DNA from: Pseudomonas marginalis
GTDB taxonomy: Bacteria > Pseudomonadota > Gammaproteobacteria > Pseudomonadales > Pseudomonadaceae
NCBI RefSeq assembly: GCF_024169655.1
Contig: NZ_JALJWV010000001.1
Location: 5,004,001 to 5,068,000, forward strand
Direction: 5' to 3'
Length of the DNA stretch: 64,000 nt
Part shown: piece by piece, positions 18,007 to 27,521 of the stretch
Layout of the letters: the number at the start of each line of letters is the position of its first letter
Position numbering within the stretch: the first letter of the stretch is position 1
Translations under genes and position numbers: made by a program
The notes under the pieces: generated by a model
What the model saw: the letters and a program-made list of their open reading frames with translations, nothing else
Databases searched by the model: none
What the model was told of the DNA's origin: nothing

Positions 18007-19722
18007 ATGCGTACCAGTCAATATTTGCTCGCCACACTGAAAGAAACGCCTTCCGACGCGGTTGTGATCAGCCATCAGCTGATGCTGCGCGCCGGTATGA
18101 TCCGCAAGCTGGCTTCTGGCCTGTACACCTGGCTGCCCATGGGCCTGAAGGTGATGCGCAAGGTCGAAGCCATCGTTCGCGAAGAAATGAACGCTGCCGG
18201 TTCTCTGGAAGTGTTGATGCCGAGCACCCAACCGGCTGAGCTGTGGCAGGAATCCGGGCGCTGGGAAGAGTACGGCCCGGAATTGCTGCGCTTCAAGGAC
18301 CGTCATGGCCGCGACTTCTGCGCTGGCCCGACCCACGAAGAAGTGATCACCGACCTGATGCGCAACGAGTTGAGCAGCTATAAACAGCTGCCCCTCAACC
18401 TGTATCAGATCCAGACCAAGTTCCGTGATGAAATCCGCCCACGCTTCGGCTTGATGCGCGGCCGCGAGTTCATCATGAAGGATGCGTATTCGTTCCACGC
18501 CGACCAGGCGTCCTTGCAGGTCACCTACGACCGCATGCACACCGCCTACTGCAACGTGTTCACGCGCCTGGGCCTGAAATTCCGCCCGGTTGAAGCGGAC
18601 AACGGTTCCATCGGCGGCGCCGGCTCCCACGAGTTCCACGTACTGGCCGAGTCCGGCGAAGACGATATCGTGTTCAGCAACGGTTCCGACTACGCGGCGA
18701 ACATCGAGAAAGCCGAAGCCGTGCCACGGGAAACCTCCCGTCCAGCGCCGGCTGAAGAGCTGCGCCTGGTGGACACCCCGGACACCAAGACCATCGCGGC
18801 CCTGGTGGAAAAATTCAATCTGCCGATTGAAAAGACCATCAAGACCCTGATCGTTCACGCCGAGGAAGCCGGTAAGCTGATCGCCCTGGTGATCCGTGGC
18901 GACCACGAACTCAACGAGATCAAGGCGGCCCAGCAACCTGGCGTGGCCAGCCCGCTGGTCATGGCCTCCGATGCCGAACTGCGCGACGCCATTGGCGCCG
19001 GTGCCGGTTCCCTGGGCCCGCTGAACCTGCCGCTGCCGATCATCATCGACCGTTCGGTCGAGCTGATGAGCGACTTCGGTATCGGCGCGAACATCGACGA
19101 CAAGCACTACTTCGGCGTGAACTGGGAACGCGACTTGCCGGTGCCGACCGTGGCCGACCTGCGTAACGTGGTCGCCGGTGACCCAAGCCCGGATGGCAAG
19201 GGCACCCTGGAAATCAAGCGCGGCATTGAAGTCGGGCACATCTTCCAGCTGGGCAACAAGTACAGCAAGGCGATGAAGTGCGAAGTGCTGGGCGAAAACG
19301 GCAAGCCGATCACCCTGGAAATGGGTTGCTACGGCATTGGCGTATCGCGCGTGGTTGCCGCTGCCATCGAGCAGAACAACGACGAGAAAGGCATTATCTG
19401 GAGTGACGCCCTGGCGCCGTTCCAGGTCGCCCTGGTGCCGCTGCGCTATGAAACCGAGCAGGTCCGTGAAGCCACCGACAAACTGTATGCCGAACTGACG
19501 GCCGCCGGCTTTGAAGTGTTGCTGGATGACCGCGACAAGAAAACCAGCCCAGGCATCAAGTTCGCCGACATGGAACTGATTGGCATCCCGCACCGGATCG
19601 TGGTCAGCGACCGTGGCCTGGCTGATGGCAATCTGGAATACAAGAGCCGGACCGAAGCCGAAGCCCAACCGTTGCCGGTGGCTGACGTGCTGTCTTTCCT
19701 TCAGGCGCGTATTCGTCGCTGA
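18007..19722 (+). CDS. proS: Prolyl-tRNA synthetase
   Basis: The 571-residue enzyme starts at ATG 18007 (MRTSQYLLATLKETPSDAV); the 25-residue in-frame extension is not family-like. It charges tRNA-Pro. Class II motifs are visible: motif 2 in FRDEIRPRFGLMRGREFIMKDAYSFH and motif 3 in GIGVSRVVAAAIE. The YbaK-like editing insertion lies at about residues 230-400, followed by the anticodon-binding domain. It is a bacterial-type ProS of usual length. It is followed 20 bp later by a lipoprotein gene. Confidence 0.98.
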   Translation: MRTSQYLLATLKETPSDAVVISHQLMLRAGMIRKLASGLYTWLPMGLKVMRKVEAIVREEMNAAGSLEVLMPSTQPAELWQESGRWEEYGPELLRFKDRHGRDFCAGPTHEEVITDLMRNELSSYKQLPLNLYQIQTKFRDEIRPRFGLMRGREFIMKDAYSFHADQASLQVTYDRMHTAYCNVFTRLGLKFRPVEADNGSIGGAGSHEFHVLAESGEDDIVFSNGSDYAANIEKAEAVPRETSRPAPAEELRLVDTPDTKTIAALVEKFNLPIEKTIKTLIVHAEEAGKLIALVIRGDHELNEIKAAQQPGVASPLVMASDAELRDAIGAGAGSLGPLNLPLPIIIDRSVELMSDFGIGANIDDKHYFGVNWERDLPVPTVADLRNVVAGDPSPDGKGTLEIKRGIEVGHIFQLGNKYSKAMKCEVLGENGKPITLEMGCYGIGVSRVVAAAIEQNNDEKGIIWSDALAPFQVALVPLRYETEQVREATDKLYAELTAAGFEVLLDDRDKKTSPGIKFADMELIGIPHRIVVSDRGLADGNLEYKSRTEAEAQPLPVADVLSFLQARIRR

Positions 19723-19742
19723 AAACCAGATCAAGAGAAGTC

Positions 19743-20696
19743 ATGTTCAAGCGAAACACCAGAGCCCTGGGGGGCGCCGCCTTGTGCGGCGCCCTGCTGG
19801 TCAGCGGCTGCGCCAACCAGATGTCGCAACGCAGTGAGCACGAGGAGCGGGTCGAGCGTAAATTGCTCGACCACAGCCTGCAGATCGATGTAGGCGAACC
19901 CAAAGTGCTGGAGCTGCCGCAACGCCGGGTTCGCATTCACGAGCAAAAGACCTTTGAGGTCACCGAATTCGAAGTCACCCGTCGTTACGACCGCTACACC
20001 CCCTACCAGCCCTGGCGCAAACTCTATGAGCTGCCGCTGGGCGCGGTCGCGTTGGTGGCAGGCGCGGGCGCCAACGTGGCGAATATCTTCGCCCTCGGCA
20101 ACCTGCCGACCAGCATGACGCACGATTGGCTGAGCTACGGCATCGACGGCCTCAACCCGTTCATGAACGTGCAATCCCATGGGCGCGCGCAACAGAACCT
20201 GGCGGGGATCGATGAAGTCCAGCGCGACAAGCGCGTGGAGTATTCGAGCCTGCCCTGGAGCGAGCGCCCGGTACAGGTCACCGCGGGCAAGCAAGTGTAT
20301 GAACTGACCACCGACCGCAACGGCGTACTGCGCCTGAACCTGTTGGACAGCCCGTTCGCCGAGCAGGATCTGAACCGCATCAGCACCTTGAAGATCAGCG
20401 TGGAAGATAGCCAGGACGACGTGCATTCGGACTCGACCCTGGCGGTGAGCCACACATTGCGCGGCAAGTTGCTGGAAGCCCACGGGCTGATCTACGACGA
20501 CCTGGAAGACGACGAAGTCAGCCAGTGGGTCCACCGCGTCAAGCGCCTGTCGGAGCTGGGCCTGGAGGAAGAAGCCAGCGAACTGGAACAGAGCCTGATC
20601 GAACTGACCCGCAATGATCCGGAGTTGCAGCAGGAATTCCTGCAAGCGCTGACCAAGGATGCGGGGCGACTCGTCGCAGATCCTGGCGCGCGCTGA
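19743..20696 (+). CDS. Lipoprotein of unknown function downstream of proS
   Basis: The 317-residue protein has a lipobox (LLVSGC, Cys23) after a short signal peptide. The mature part is mostly hydrophilic, with one GAVALVAGAGANVANIFALG hydrophobic patch near residue 105 and an acidic helical C-terminus (LEEEASELEQSLIELTRNDPELQQEFLQAL). It lies just after proS, where Pseudomonas species commonly have a conserved hypothetical lipoprotein. I do not recognise a named family, and the function is unknown. Confidence 0.75.
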   Translation: MFKRNTRALGGAALCGALLVSGCANQMSQRSEHEERVERKLLDHSLQIDVGEPKVLELPQRRVRIHEQKTFEVTEFEVTRRYDRYTPYQPWRKLYELPLGAVALVAGAGANVANIFALGNLPTSMTHDWLSYGIDGLNPFMNVQSHGRAQQNLAGIDEVQRDKRVEYSSLPWSERPVQVTAGKQVYELTTDRNGVLRLNLLDSPFAEQDLNRISTLKISVEDSQDDVHSDSTLAVSHTLRGKLLEAHGLIYDDLEDDEVSQWVHRVKRLSELGLEEEASELEQSLIELTRNDPELQQEFLQALTKDAGRLVADPGAR

Positions 20697-20719
20697 GCCC
20701 TCGAAAACGCTGTAGATCT

Positions 20720-20758
20720 AAATGTGGGAGGGGGCTTGCCCCCTCCCACATTTTTGTT
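20720..20758. terminator. Palindromic REP-derived hairpin, probable terminator
   Basis: A 15-bp perfect stem AAATGTGGGAGGGGG / CCCCCTCCCACATTT with loop CTTG is followed by TTTTG. It has the core sequence of the window's REP elements but stands alone between the convergent lipoprotein gene and dinB, where it can act as a terminator. Confidence 0.8.
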
Positions 20759-20766
20759 TCCGGGTT

Positions 20767-21825
20767 CTACCACAACAGCTCGAGCTGTTCGTTACCGCTG
20801 CTCAAGTCGAGCAACCGCACCCCAATCCCCAGCAACCGCACCGGCTTGCCACCGCGATTGAACGCCTGGGTCATCAGCTGTTGATAACTCTCCAGGTCCC
20901 GCCCTGCCCCCGCCTGCTCCAGGGTCGTCTGGGTAAAGTCATGAAACTTCACCTTCACGAACGGCTTCCCCGCGCGGTAACTGCTGTCGATGCGCGCGAT
21001 GCGTCCAGCCAGGGTTTCCATCAGTTCAGGCAGTTTCGCCAGGCAACTTGAAAGATCTGGCAGGTCCACATCGTAGGTATTTTCCACACTGATCGATTGC
21101 CGACGACTGTCGTTCTGCACCTCGCGCTCATCTATCCCACGGGCCAGACTCCACAGCCGCTCGCCAAAACTGCCGAATTCGCGCACCAGCGCCAGCTTGT
21201 TCCATTCGCGCAATTGCAGGCAGTCTTCGATCCCCATGCGCGCCAGCTTCTCTGCGGTCACCTTGCCCACGCCGTGCAGTTTTTTTACCGGCAGTATCGA
21301 CACAAAGTCTTCGACCTGGTCCGGCGTGATCACAAACAAGCCGTTGGGTTTCTTCCAGTCACTGGCGATCTTGGCCAGAAACTTGTTGGGCGCCACACCG
21401 GCGGACACGGTGATGTGCAATTGATTGGAGACCCGGCGCCGGATGTCCTGGGCGATACGCGTGGCGCTGCCGCCAAAATGCGGGCTGTCGGAAACATCCA
21501 GGTAGGCCTCATCCAGGGAGAGCGGCTCGATCAGGTCGGTGTAATCGCGAAAGATGCTCTGGATTTCTTTCGACGCTTCCTTATAGGCATCCATGCGCGG
21601 CTTGACGATGGTCAGGTCCGGGCAGAGCTTCAAGGCATGACGCGACGACATGGCCGAGCGCACCCCGTAGGCCCGCGCTTCGTAGTTACAGGTGGCAATC
21701 ACGCCGCGCCGATCCGCCGAACCGCCCACCGCCAGGGGCTTTTGTGCCAGGCTCGGGTTATCGCGCATCTCGATGGCGGCGTAGAAGCAATCACAGTCGA
21801 CATGGATGATTTTGCGCTGCGTCAT
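20767..21825 (-). CDS. dinB: DNA polymerase IV (Y-family)
   Basis: The 352-residue enzyme starts at ATG 21825 (MTQRKIIHVDCDCFYAAIEM); the 29 preceding in-frame codons would run across the promoter. Catalytic metal ligands are visible at Asp10 and in SLDEAYLD (Asp105, Glu106). The little-finger domain follows, and the C-terminus ends in QLELLW, a likely beta-clamp-binding peptide. It performs error-prone translesion synthesis. A LexA box lies 50 bp upstream, so it is in the SOS regulon. Confidence 0.97.
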   Translation of the reverse strand: MTQRKIIHVDCDCFYAAIEMRDNPSLAQKPLAVGGSADRRGVIATCNYEARAYGVRSAMSSRHALKLCPDLTIVKPRMDAYKEASKEIQSIFRDYTDLIEPLSLDEAYLDVSDSPHFGGSATRIAQDIRRRVSNQLHITVSAGVAPNKFLAKIASDWKKPNGLFVITPDQVEDFVSILPVKKLHGVGKVTAEKLARMGIEDCLQLREWNKLALVREFGSFGERLWSLARGIDEREVQNDSRRQSISVENTYDVDLPDLSSCLAKLPELMETLAGRIARIDSSYRAGKPFVKVKFHDFTQTTLEQAGAGRDLESYQQLMTQAFNRGGKPVRLLGIGVRLLDLSSGNEQLELLW

Positions 21826-21875
21826 ATATATAGAAGGGAGTGCAATCCAACGGGCGGTCAGTATCGCACTCACAC

Positions 21876-21891
21876 CTGTATATAGCACCAG
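21876..21891 (-). promoter_or_regulatory. LexA (SOS) box of dinB
   Basis: CTGTATATAGCACCAG fits CTG-N10-CAG with the expected AT-rich centre. It lies 50 bp before the dinB start, where LexA repression of dinB is known. Confidence 0.88.
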
Positions 21892-22067
21892 TAGTTTGAA
21901 TCTTCCGCGCAAGCGGTAGGAAATAGCCCAGGTAGATTTATTTTCTCAATCGAAATCAGCCTACCAATAGAGCTGAAAGCCTCGGCCCGACTGGCCCGTA
22001 GCCCTTTCCCAAACCGTGATGGAGAGGTAAGCGATTGAACCACAAGCGCTTTTCTTCGATTCATAGG

Positions 22068-22095
22068 TTGACACCCCTGCGTTCCGCTGTAGAAT
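22068..22095 (+). promoter_or_regulatory. Sigma-70 promoter of the first tRNA-fMet gene
   Basis: TTGACA and TAGAAT are separated by 16 bp and end 13 nt before the tRNA gene. The same arrangement and similar sequence recur before the second copy. Confidence 0.85.
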
Positions 22096-22102
22096 GCCGA
22101 CA

Positions 22103-22185
<83 letters not shown>

Positions 22186-22202
22186 GTTTTAAGTACACGT
22201 CA

Positions 22203-22238
22203 AACACCGCCACGACCTCACCGTCGCGGCGGTGTTTT
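22203..22238 (+). terminator. Terminator after tRNA-fMet copy 1
   Basis: A stem AACACCGCC / GGCGGTGTT, extended by CGAC/GTCG past one mismatch, is followed by TTCG. It should end the tRNA transcript before the transporter operon. Confidence 0.8.
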
Positions 22239-22304
22239 CGTTTGTGTCGACTTTAACGACTGAAGACTGAGGGCGATGGCCGCGCCCGGTTTCAGCTCGA
22301 TTGT

Positions 22305-22318
22305 TTGATAAAGATCAA
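22305..22318 (+). promoter_or_regulatory. Anr/FNR box upstream of the RbbA-type operon
   Basis: TTGATAAAGATCAA matches the consensus TTGAT-N4-ATCAA at every defined base. A possible -10 element TAACGT (22342-22347) lies 23 nt downstream, the spacing expected when Anr/FNR activates from about -41.5. This predicts induction of the three following genes at low oxygen. Confidence 0.8.
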
Positions 22319-22472
22319 CGTTATGTGCAGCCCTCGATTGGTAACGTCTACCACGATGGGCAAACGCCGGTATTCACCAGCAACAACGTGATCACGTTTG
22401 CGTCTCGCCGCCCGACAGGTGCATGTGTGCGCCTCAATCGACCCTCACGCCCCCACGTTTAAGGATCGGATC

Positions 22473-23516
22473 ATGACGGCCAGCCCGAGTAACGATGCAA
22501 AGTGGTCTTGGCGGCGTGTCACAAGGATTGTTCTGATCCTTGTCATCGTCTTGGCAGCCGGCGCCGGTGGCGCCTGGTACTGGTGGCAAAGCCAGCAAGG
22601 CAAGTTGCCCGAGGGCATTGTCTCCGGGAACGGCCGCATCGAATCCGACCAAATCGACATCGCCGCGAAGTTGGCCGGACGCGTGCGCGAGGTGCTGGCC
22701 CGGGAAGGTGACCTCGTCACCGAAGGCCAGGTGCTCGCCCGCCTCGATACCACGGAGTTGCAAGCGCAACGCGCCAAATATGCCGCCGACGTGGCATCCG
22801 AGGAGGCCTCGATGCTCGAGGCAAAGGCGACGGTCGTGCAACGGCAGGCAGAACTGACCCTCAAGGAAGCAAAGCTGCGCCGCGCCCTCAAGCTGATCGT
22901 CACCGGGGCGATCAGTGAGGACAACCGCGATGAGGCGCAGGGCGAACGCGATTCTGCGCGCGCCGTTCTCGACGCCGCGCAGCGGACCGTGACCGCGCGC
23001 GAGCGTTCGGTGGTGGCCGCACAAGCCCTGGTTAATCAGACCGACGCCCAGATCGCCGACACCATTCTGGTGGCGCCCGTGCAGGGGCGCGTTCTGTATC
23101 GTCTCGTCAACCCCGGGGAAGTCGTTTCGGCGGGCGGAAAGGTGCTGACGATCATCGACCTGTCCGAAATCTACATGGAGATTTATCTCCCCTCCGAACA
23201 GGCCATGCGCGTAACGATCGGGTCGGCCGCGCGAATTGTGTTCGACGGCGCCGACTTCGCCGTCCCGGCCAAAGTAAGTTTCGTGTCGCCGGACGCGCAG
23301 TTCACCCCCAAGCAGGTCGAGACGCGCAGCGAGCGCGACAAGCTGATGTTCCGGGTCAAGCTGCGCATCCCGCCAAGCCTCATCGCGCGCCACCTCAACC
23401 AAGTGAAAACGGGGACCCGCGGCATCGGCTATGTGCGCCTCGATCCGAACCCGCCCAATTGGCCGGACACCCTGCAAAAGCGCATTCAGGCCGATCCTGT
23501 TGATGCCGAGGATTGA
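22473..23516 (+). CDS. HlyD-family periplasmic adaptor (YhiI-like)
   Basis: The 347-residue protein starts at ATG 22473, preceded by AAGGATCGGA; a longer in-frame start has no ribosome site. It has one N-terminal membrane segment (about 17-37), then a biotinyl-lipoyl-like half (GRIESDQIDIAAKLAGRVREVL), a long alpha-helical hairpin with coiled-coil character (about 95-200), and the second barrel half (APVQGRVLYRLVNPGEVVSAGGKVL). This is the membrane-fusion-protein layout of YhiI. It should link the ABC components encoded next to an outer-membrane channel; no channel gene is present here. The following gene starts 2 bp after its stop. Confidence 0.9.
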   Translation: MTASPSNDAKWSWRRVTRIVLILVIVLAAGAGGAWYWWQSQQGKLPEGIVSGNGRIESDQIDIAAKLAGRVREVLAREGDLVTEGQVLARLDTTELQAQRAKYAADVASEEASMLEAKATVVQRQAELTLKEAKLRRALKLIVTGAISEDNRDEAQGERDSARAVLDAAQRTVTARERSVVAAQALVNQTDAQIADTILVAPVQGRVLYRLVNPGEVVSAGGKVLTIIDLSEIYMEIYLPSEQAMRVTIGSAARIVFDGADFAVPAKVSFVSPDAQFTPKQVETRSERDKLMFRVKLRIPPSLIARHLNQVKTGTRGIGYVRLDPNPPNWPDTLQKRIQADPVDAED

Positions 23517-23518
23517 CA

Positions 23519-26260
23519 ATGGAGGCTCGCGCAGCGCTGATCGCCGAGGTTTCCAACGCGACTCATGCCTATGGCAAGGTTCTAGCGCTCGACAATGTCT
23601 CGCTCGCACTGCCAAGCGGCCAGATGACGGGCATCATCGGCCCTGACGCCGCCGGCAAGTCCACGCTGCTCGGCCTGATCGCCGGCGCGCGGAAGATGCA
23701 GACCGGATCAGTCGAGGTCCTCGGCGGCAGCATGAGCAATGCCCGGCATCGCCGCTCCGTCTGCACACGCATTGCCTATATGCCGCAAGGGCTCGGTAAA
23801 AACCTCTATCAGGAAATCAGCGTCCGCGAGAACCTGGCCTTCTTCGCCACCCTCTTCGGCCTGTCCGCGTCGGAACGTGAAGCACGCACACGGCGTCTGG
23901 CGGCCGCGATCGGCTTGCTGCCGTTTCTCGATCGACCTGCCGGAAAGCTGTCGGGCGGCATGAAGCAAAAGCTCGGCCTGTGCTGCGCGCTCATTCACGA
24001 CCCCGACCTGCTCATTCTCGATGAGCCGACGACCGGCGTCGATCCGTTGTCGCGCCGACAGTTCTGGGACCTGATCAGCGAACTGCGGCGCGAGCGTCCG
24101 ACGATGAGTGTCGTCATTTCCACCGCTTATATGGACGAGGCGAGCCAATGCGATTGGCTCATCGCGATGGATCACGCACGCGTGCTTGCCTGCGGCACTA
24201 CGGACGAGCTGCGCACGAAGACCGGCCAGCAAGACATGGAAGCGGTGTTTGCCGCCCTGCAGCCGGGGCAAAAATCGACGGCGCAGCGCTTCGTCATTCC
24301 GCCGCGCCAACCAGGCAGCGAGGCGCCGGTCATTGTCGCGAAGAATCTGACGCGCCGCTTCGGCAGCTTCACCGCGGTCGATAACGTCAGCTTCGCCATC
24401 GAGCGCGGAGAAATCTTCGGCTTCCTCGGTTCGAACGGCAGCGGCAAGACCACGACCATGAAGATGCTGACCGGACTACTGGCACCGAGCGAGGGGGAGG
24501 CCGAGGTGTGCGGAAAACCTGTCGATGCCAACGACCTGTCGGTCCGCCAGCGCGTCGGCTTCATGTCGCAATCGTTCTCGCTCTATGGCGAACTCACCGT
24601 GCGGCAAAACCTGCGTCTGCATGCACGCCTTTTTCATCTGGCCGCGGACCAGGCTAACGCGCGTATCGCCCAGCTCATGGTCGATGTCGGCCTTGTCGAC
24701 TATGCCGACACCGAAGCGAACTCGCTGCCGCTCGGTGTGCGCCAGCGCCTCTCACTGGCCGTGGGGATCGTGCACGACCCCGAGTTGCTGATCCTTGACG
24801 AGCCCACTTCGGGCGTCGATCCGTTGGCACGCGATGAGTTCTGGCGCTTGCTCGGCGACCTCTCGCGAACCCGCAATGTCACGATCTTCGTCTCCACGCA
24901 TTTCATGAGCGAGGCCATGCGCTGCGACCGCATCTCATTGATGCATGCGGGTCGTGTCCTCGTCTGCGACACGCCGCAAAACGTCATTACCTCCAAGGGC
25001 AGCGCGAACCTCGAAGAGGCGTTCATCGCCTATATCGAGGCTGCCGAGCCGTCTACGCCCGCGCCCCCCGTGGCCGATGCCGAAGCGCAGACCCAGCAGG
25101 ATGCGGCGGCGTTGTCGCCCAGCCGCTCGACCTTCATGCCGCTGCGCCGCCTGCTCGCCTTTGCCAAGTGCGAGACGTTGTCGCTTGTACGCGATCCGGT
25201 GCGGCTTGCCTTCGCTTTCCTTGGCTCCCTCATCATGCTGTTGATCTTCGGTTTCGGCGTCTCCAGCGATGTGACCAATCTCACCTATGCGGCCTTCGAC
25301 CACGACGACACGCCGGAGAGCAGAGCCTATCTCGCCAATTACTCGAGCTCTCGATACTTCATCGAAAAGACGCCGATCCACAGCGTCGACGAAATGCAAA
25401 GGCGCCTGAAGTCGAACGACATCACACTGGCCCTCGAAATTCCACCTGGCTTCGGGCGCTTGGTAAAGCGCGACTCGGATTGGCAGGTGTCGGCCTGGAT
25501 CGACGGCGCCAACACCTCGCGCGCCGCGACCATCGAGGGTTACGTGGAATCGGCGCACAATCTCTTCGCCGAAGAGAGAAAACGGCAGTCCAGCGACGTA
25601 GCGAGCACGAAACCGACGACCAGCATCGTGATCCGCAACCGTTACAACCCGACGGCCGAGAGCATCTATGCGATCGGACCGGCCGTGCCGGCGATGTTGC
25701 TCATGATGTTTCTCGCCATTCTCACAGCGGTCAGCGTTGCCCGCGAAAAGGAGATCGGCACGATCACGAACTTCTATGCCACACCCACGACGCGCCTGGA
25801 GTTCCTGGTCGGCAAGCAACTGCCCTATATTGGCGTCGGCATGATCAATTTCTTCATCATGACCGCGACCGTGCTATTCATCTTCGATGTTCCGCTGAAG
25901 GGCGACGGTCTCGCACTGACCCTGGGCGCGCTGTTCTATGTGGCGGCGGCCACCGGTTACGGGCTGTTCATCTCGACCTTCACCTCGAGCCAGGTCGCAG
26001 CGGTGTTCGCCGGAGCGGTGCTGTCGATGCTGCCGACCATGCAGTTCTCCGGCATGATGCAACCCGTCTCGACGCTTGAGGGCGGCGCTCGCCTCATGGG
26101 GTACCTCTGGCCGACGAGCTATTACATGCACATGAGTGTCGGTGCGTTCACCAAGGGACTTGGCTTCACCGACATGGTTAACGATCTGCTCGCGCTGACC
26201 CTGTTTTGCCCGGCCTTCTTATTGCTGTCCGCGCTGCTCCTGCGCAAACAGGAGAAATAA
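23519..26260 (+). CDS. rbbA: RbbA-type double ABC ATPase fused to ABC-2 permease
   Basis: The 913-residue protein has the domain order and near length of E. coli RbbA/YhiH (911 residues). ATPase 1: Walker A GPDAAGKST (41-49), signature LSGGMKQKLGLCCAL (near 144), Walker B LLILDEPTTG (near 164). ATPase 2: Walker A GSNGSGKTT (about 304-312), a degenerate signature LPLGVRQRLSLA (near 402), Walker B LLILDEPTSG (near 425). An ABC-2 permease domain of about six helices follows from about residue 560. E. coli RbbA was described as a ribosome-associated ATPase, but the gene context here (adaptor before, permease after) fits an exporter. ATG 23519 was chosen; a TTG two codons earlier overlaps the hlyD stop. 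Confidence 0.92.
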   Translation: MEARAALIAEVSNATHAYGKVLALDNVSLALPSGQMTGIIGPDAAGKSTLLGLIAGARKMQTGSVEVLGGSMSNARHRRSVCTRIAYMPQGLGKNLYQEISVRENLAFFATLFGLSASEREARTRRLAAAIGLLPFLDRPAGKLSGGMKQKLGLCCALIHDPDLLILDEPTTGVDPLSRRQFWDLISELRRERPTMSVVISTAYMDEASQCDWLIAMDHARVLACGTTDELRTKTGQQDMEAVFAALQPGQKSTAQRFVIPPRQPGSEAPVIVAKNLTRRFGSFTAVDNVSFAIERGEIFGFLGSNGSGKTTTMKMLTGLLAPSEGEAEVCGKPVDANDLSVRQRVGFMSQSFSLYGELTVRQNLRLHARLFHLAADQANARIAQLMVDVGLVDYADTEANSLPLGVRQRLSLAVGIVHDPELLILDEPTSGVDPLARDEFWRLLGDLSRTRNVTIFVSTHFMSEAMRCDRISLMHAGRVLVCDTPQNVITSKGSANLEEAFIAYIEAAEPSTPAPPVADAEAQTQQDAAALSPSRSTFMPLRRLLAFAKCETLSLVRDPVRLAFAFLGSLIMLLIFGFGVSSDVTNLTYAAFDHDDTPESRAYLANYSSSRYFIEKTPIHSVDEMQRRLKSNDITLALEIPPGFGRLVKRDSDWQVSAWIDGANTSRAATIEGYVESAHNLFAEERKRQSSDVASTKPTTSIVIRNRYNPTAESIYAIGPAVPAMLLMMFLAILTAVSVAREKEIGTITNFYATPTTRLEFLVGKQLPYIGVGMINFFIMTATVLFIFDVPLKGDGLALTLGALFYVAAATGYGLFISTFTSSQVAAVFAGAVLSMLPTMQFSGMMQPVSTLEGGARLMGYLWPTSYYMHMSVGAFTKGLGFTDMVNDLLALTLFCPAFLLLSALLLRKQEK

Positions 26261-26261
26261 G

Positions 26262-27386
26262 ATGCAGAGTCTCTCCAACATTTTCTGGCTCGGCGTCAAA
26301 GATCTGCGCACCCTCTCGAAGGACCTGATGATGATCCTCTTCATCATCTATTCCTTCGGCCTCAGCATTTATATGCAGTCGACCGGAGCCGGCGAGACCG
26401 TCAACAATGCCTCCGTGGCGATCGTCGACGAGGACCACTCCAGCCTGTCGCGATCGATTGCCGGGCTGTTCTATCCCCCGTACTTCCAGGCGGCCAAAAT
26501 GATCAGCGCCGCCGACATCGATCGCGGCATGGACAACGGTCTTTACACCCTCGTCGTCGTCATTCCTCCGCGCTTTGAAGCGGATGTGCGCAAGGGGCGC
26601 GATATTGAAGTCCAGGTCAACGCGGACGCCACCGCAGTCCAGCAAGCGTCATTGGGGTCGGGCTATATCCAGAACATGGTGAGCGAAGAGGTCACGCGCT
26701 ACCGACAGGAGATGGCGCAAACCACCGGGCTCTCCTCGGATCTCGTCATCCGCCGCGCGTTCAATGCCAACGGCACGCAATCCTGGTTCCGCGCGATCGT
26801 CGGCCTTGCCGATCAGTTGTCGATGCTGATCATTATCCTGACCGGCGCGGCGCTCTTGCGCGAGCGGGAGCACGGCACGATCGAGCACCTGCTGGTGATG
26901 CCGTTGACGGCCTTCGAGATAGCACTCGCCAAAGTATGGTCGAGCGGGTTGGTGATCTTCGTCGGCTTCATCTGCTCGCTGTTATTCGTGGTCGAGGGTC
27001 TCCTCGACGTTCCGATTGCCGGCTCGCGCGGCGTCCTGCTGCTCGGCACCCTCATCTATATCTTCGCCACGGCAGCGATCGGCATCTTCCTCGGCACCCT
27101 CGCCCGCACCATGGCGCAATTTGCCCTGCTGATGATGATGGCCGTCATGCCGATGATGATGCTGTCGGGCGGCATGTCGCCGATCGAGAGCCAGCCGCAA
27201 TGGGTCCAGTACGTGACGTGGTTTTTCCCGTCGCGGCACTATGTGAGCTTCATGCAGGCGATCGTGTATCGAGGCGCGGGACTCGACATCGTCTGGAAAG
27301 AGTTCGTGACGGTCCTGGTGATGGGCGTGACGTTTCTCGCGGCGAGTTTGCTGCTGTTCCGTCAGTCCGTTGCGACCTTGCGGTAA
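26262..27386 (+). CDS. yhhJ: ABC-2 type permease (YhhJ-like)
   Basis: The 374-residue protein starts one nucleotide after the rbbA stop. It has one N-terminal helix, a periplasmic domain (about 45-190), then five helices with the ABC-2 pattern, including LLREREHGTIEHLLVMPLTAFEIALAK and GGMSPIESQPQWVQYVTWFFPSRHYV. It matches YhhJ (375 residues in E. coli) and would pair with the permease half of RbbA to form the membrane channel. It is the last gene of the Anr-box operon. The exported substrate is unknown. Confidence 0.9.
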   Translation: MQSLSNIFWLGVKDLRTLSKDLMMILFIIYSFGLSIYMQSTGAGETVNNASVAIVDEDHSSLSRSIAGLFYPPYFQAAKMISAADIDRGMDNGLYTLVVVIPPRFEADVRKGRDIEVQVNADATAVQQASLGSGYIQNMVSEEVTRYRQEMAQTTGLSSDLVIRRAFNANGTQSWFRAIVGLADQLSMLIIILTGAALLREREHGTIEHLLVMPLTAFEIALAKVWSSGLVIFVGFICSLLFVVEGLLDVPIAGSRGVLLLGTLIYIFATAAIGIFLGTLARTMAQFALLMMMAVMPMMMLSGGMSPIESQPQWVQYVTWFFPSRHYVSFMQAIVYRGAGLDIVWKEFVTVLVMGVTFLAASLLLFRQSVATLR

Positions 27387-27521
27387 GCCTTTTCTTGTAC
27401 CGGCCTGTTTTAGGTCGAGACGATTGTCCGACAAAAAGCCTTTCCCTTACGCGCACTTACTCCACATAGTCGAGATTCAACGGTCAATTCACACTTATTT
27501 GACCCATCGGCCCATTAACGG
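27387..27521. other. Gene-free junction after the RbbA-type operon
   Basis: These 135 bp hold no ORF of note, no tRNA fragment and no clear T-run terminator for the operon. They would contain the right boundary of any inserted segment. I see no inverted repeat or integrase remnant. Confidence 0.6.

Noticed and set aside
17977..19734. Long open frame of about 585 codons on the minus strand
   Set aside because: It is antisense to proS, has no family-like segments and reflects high-GC codon bias in the opposite strand.
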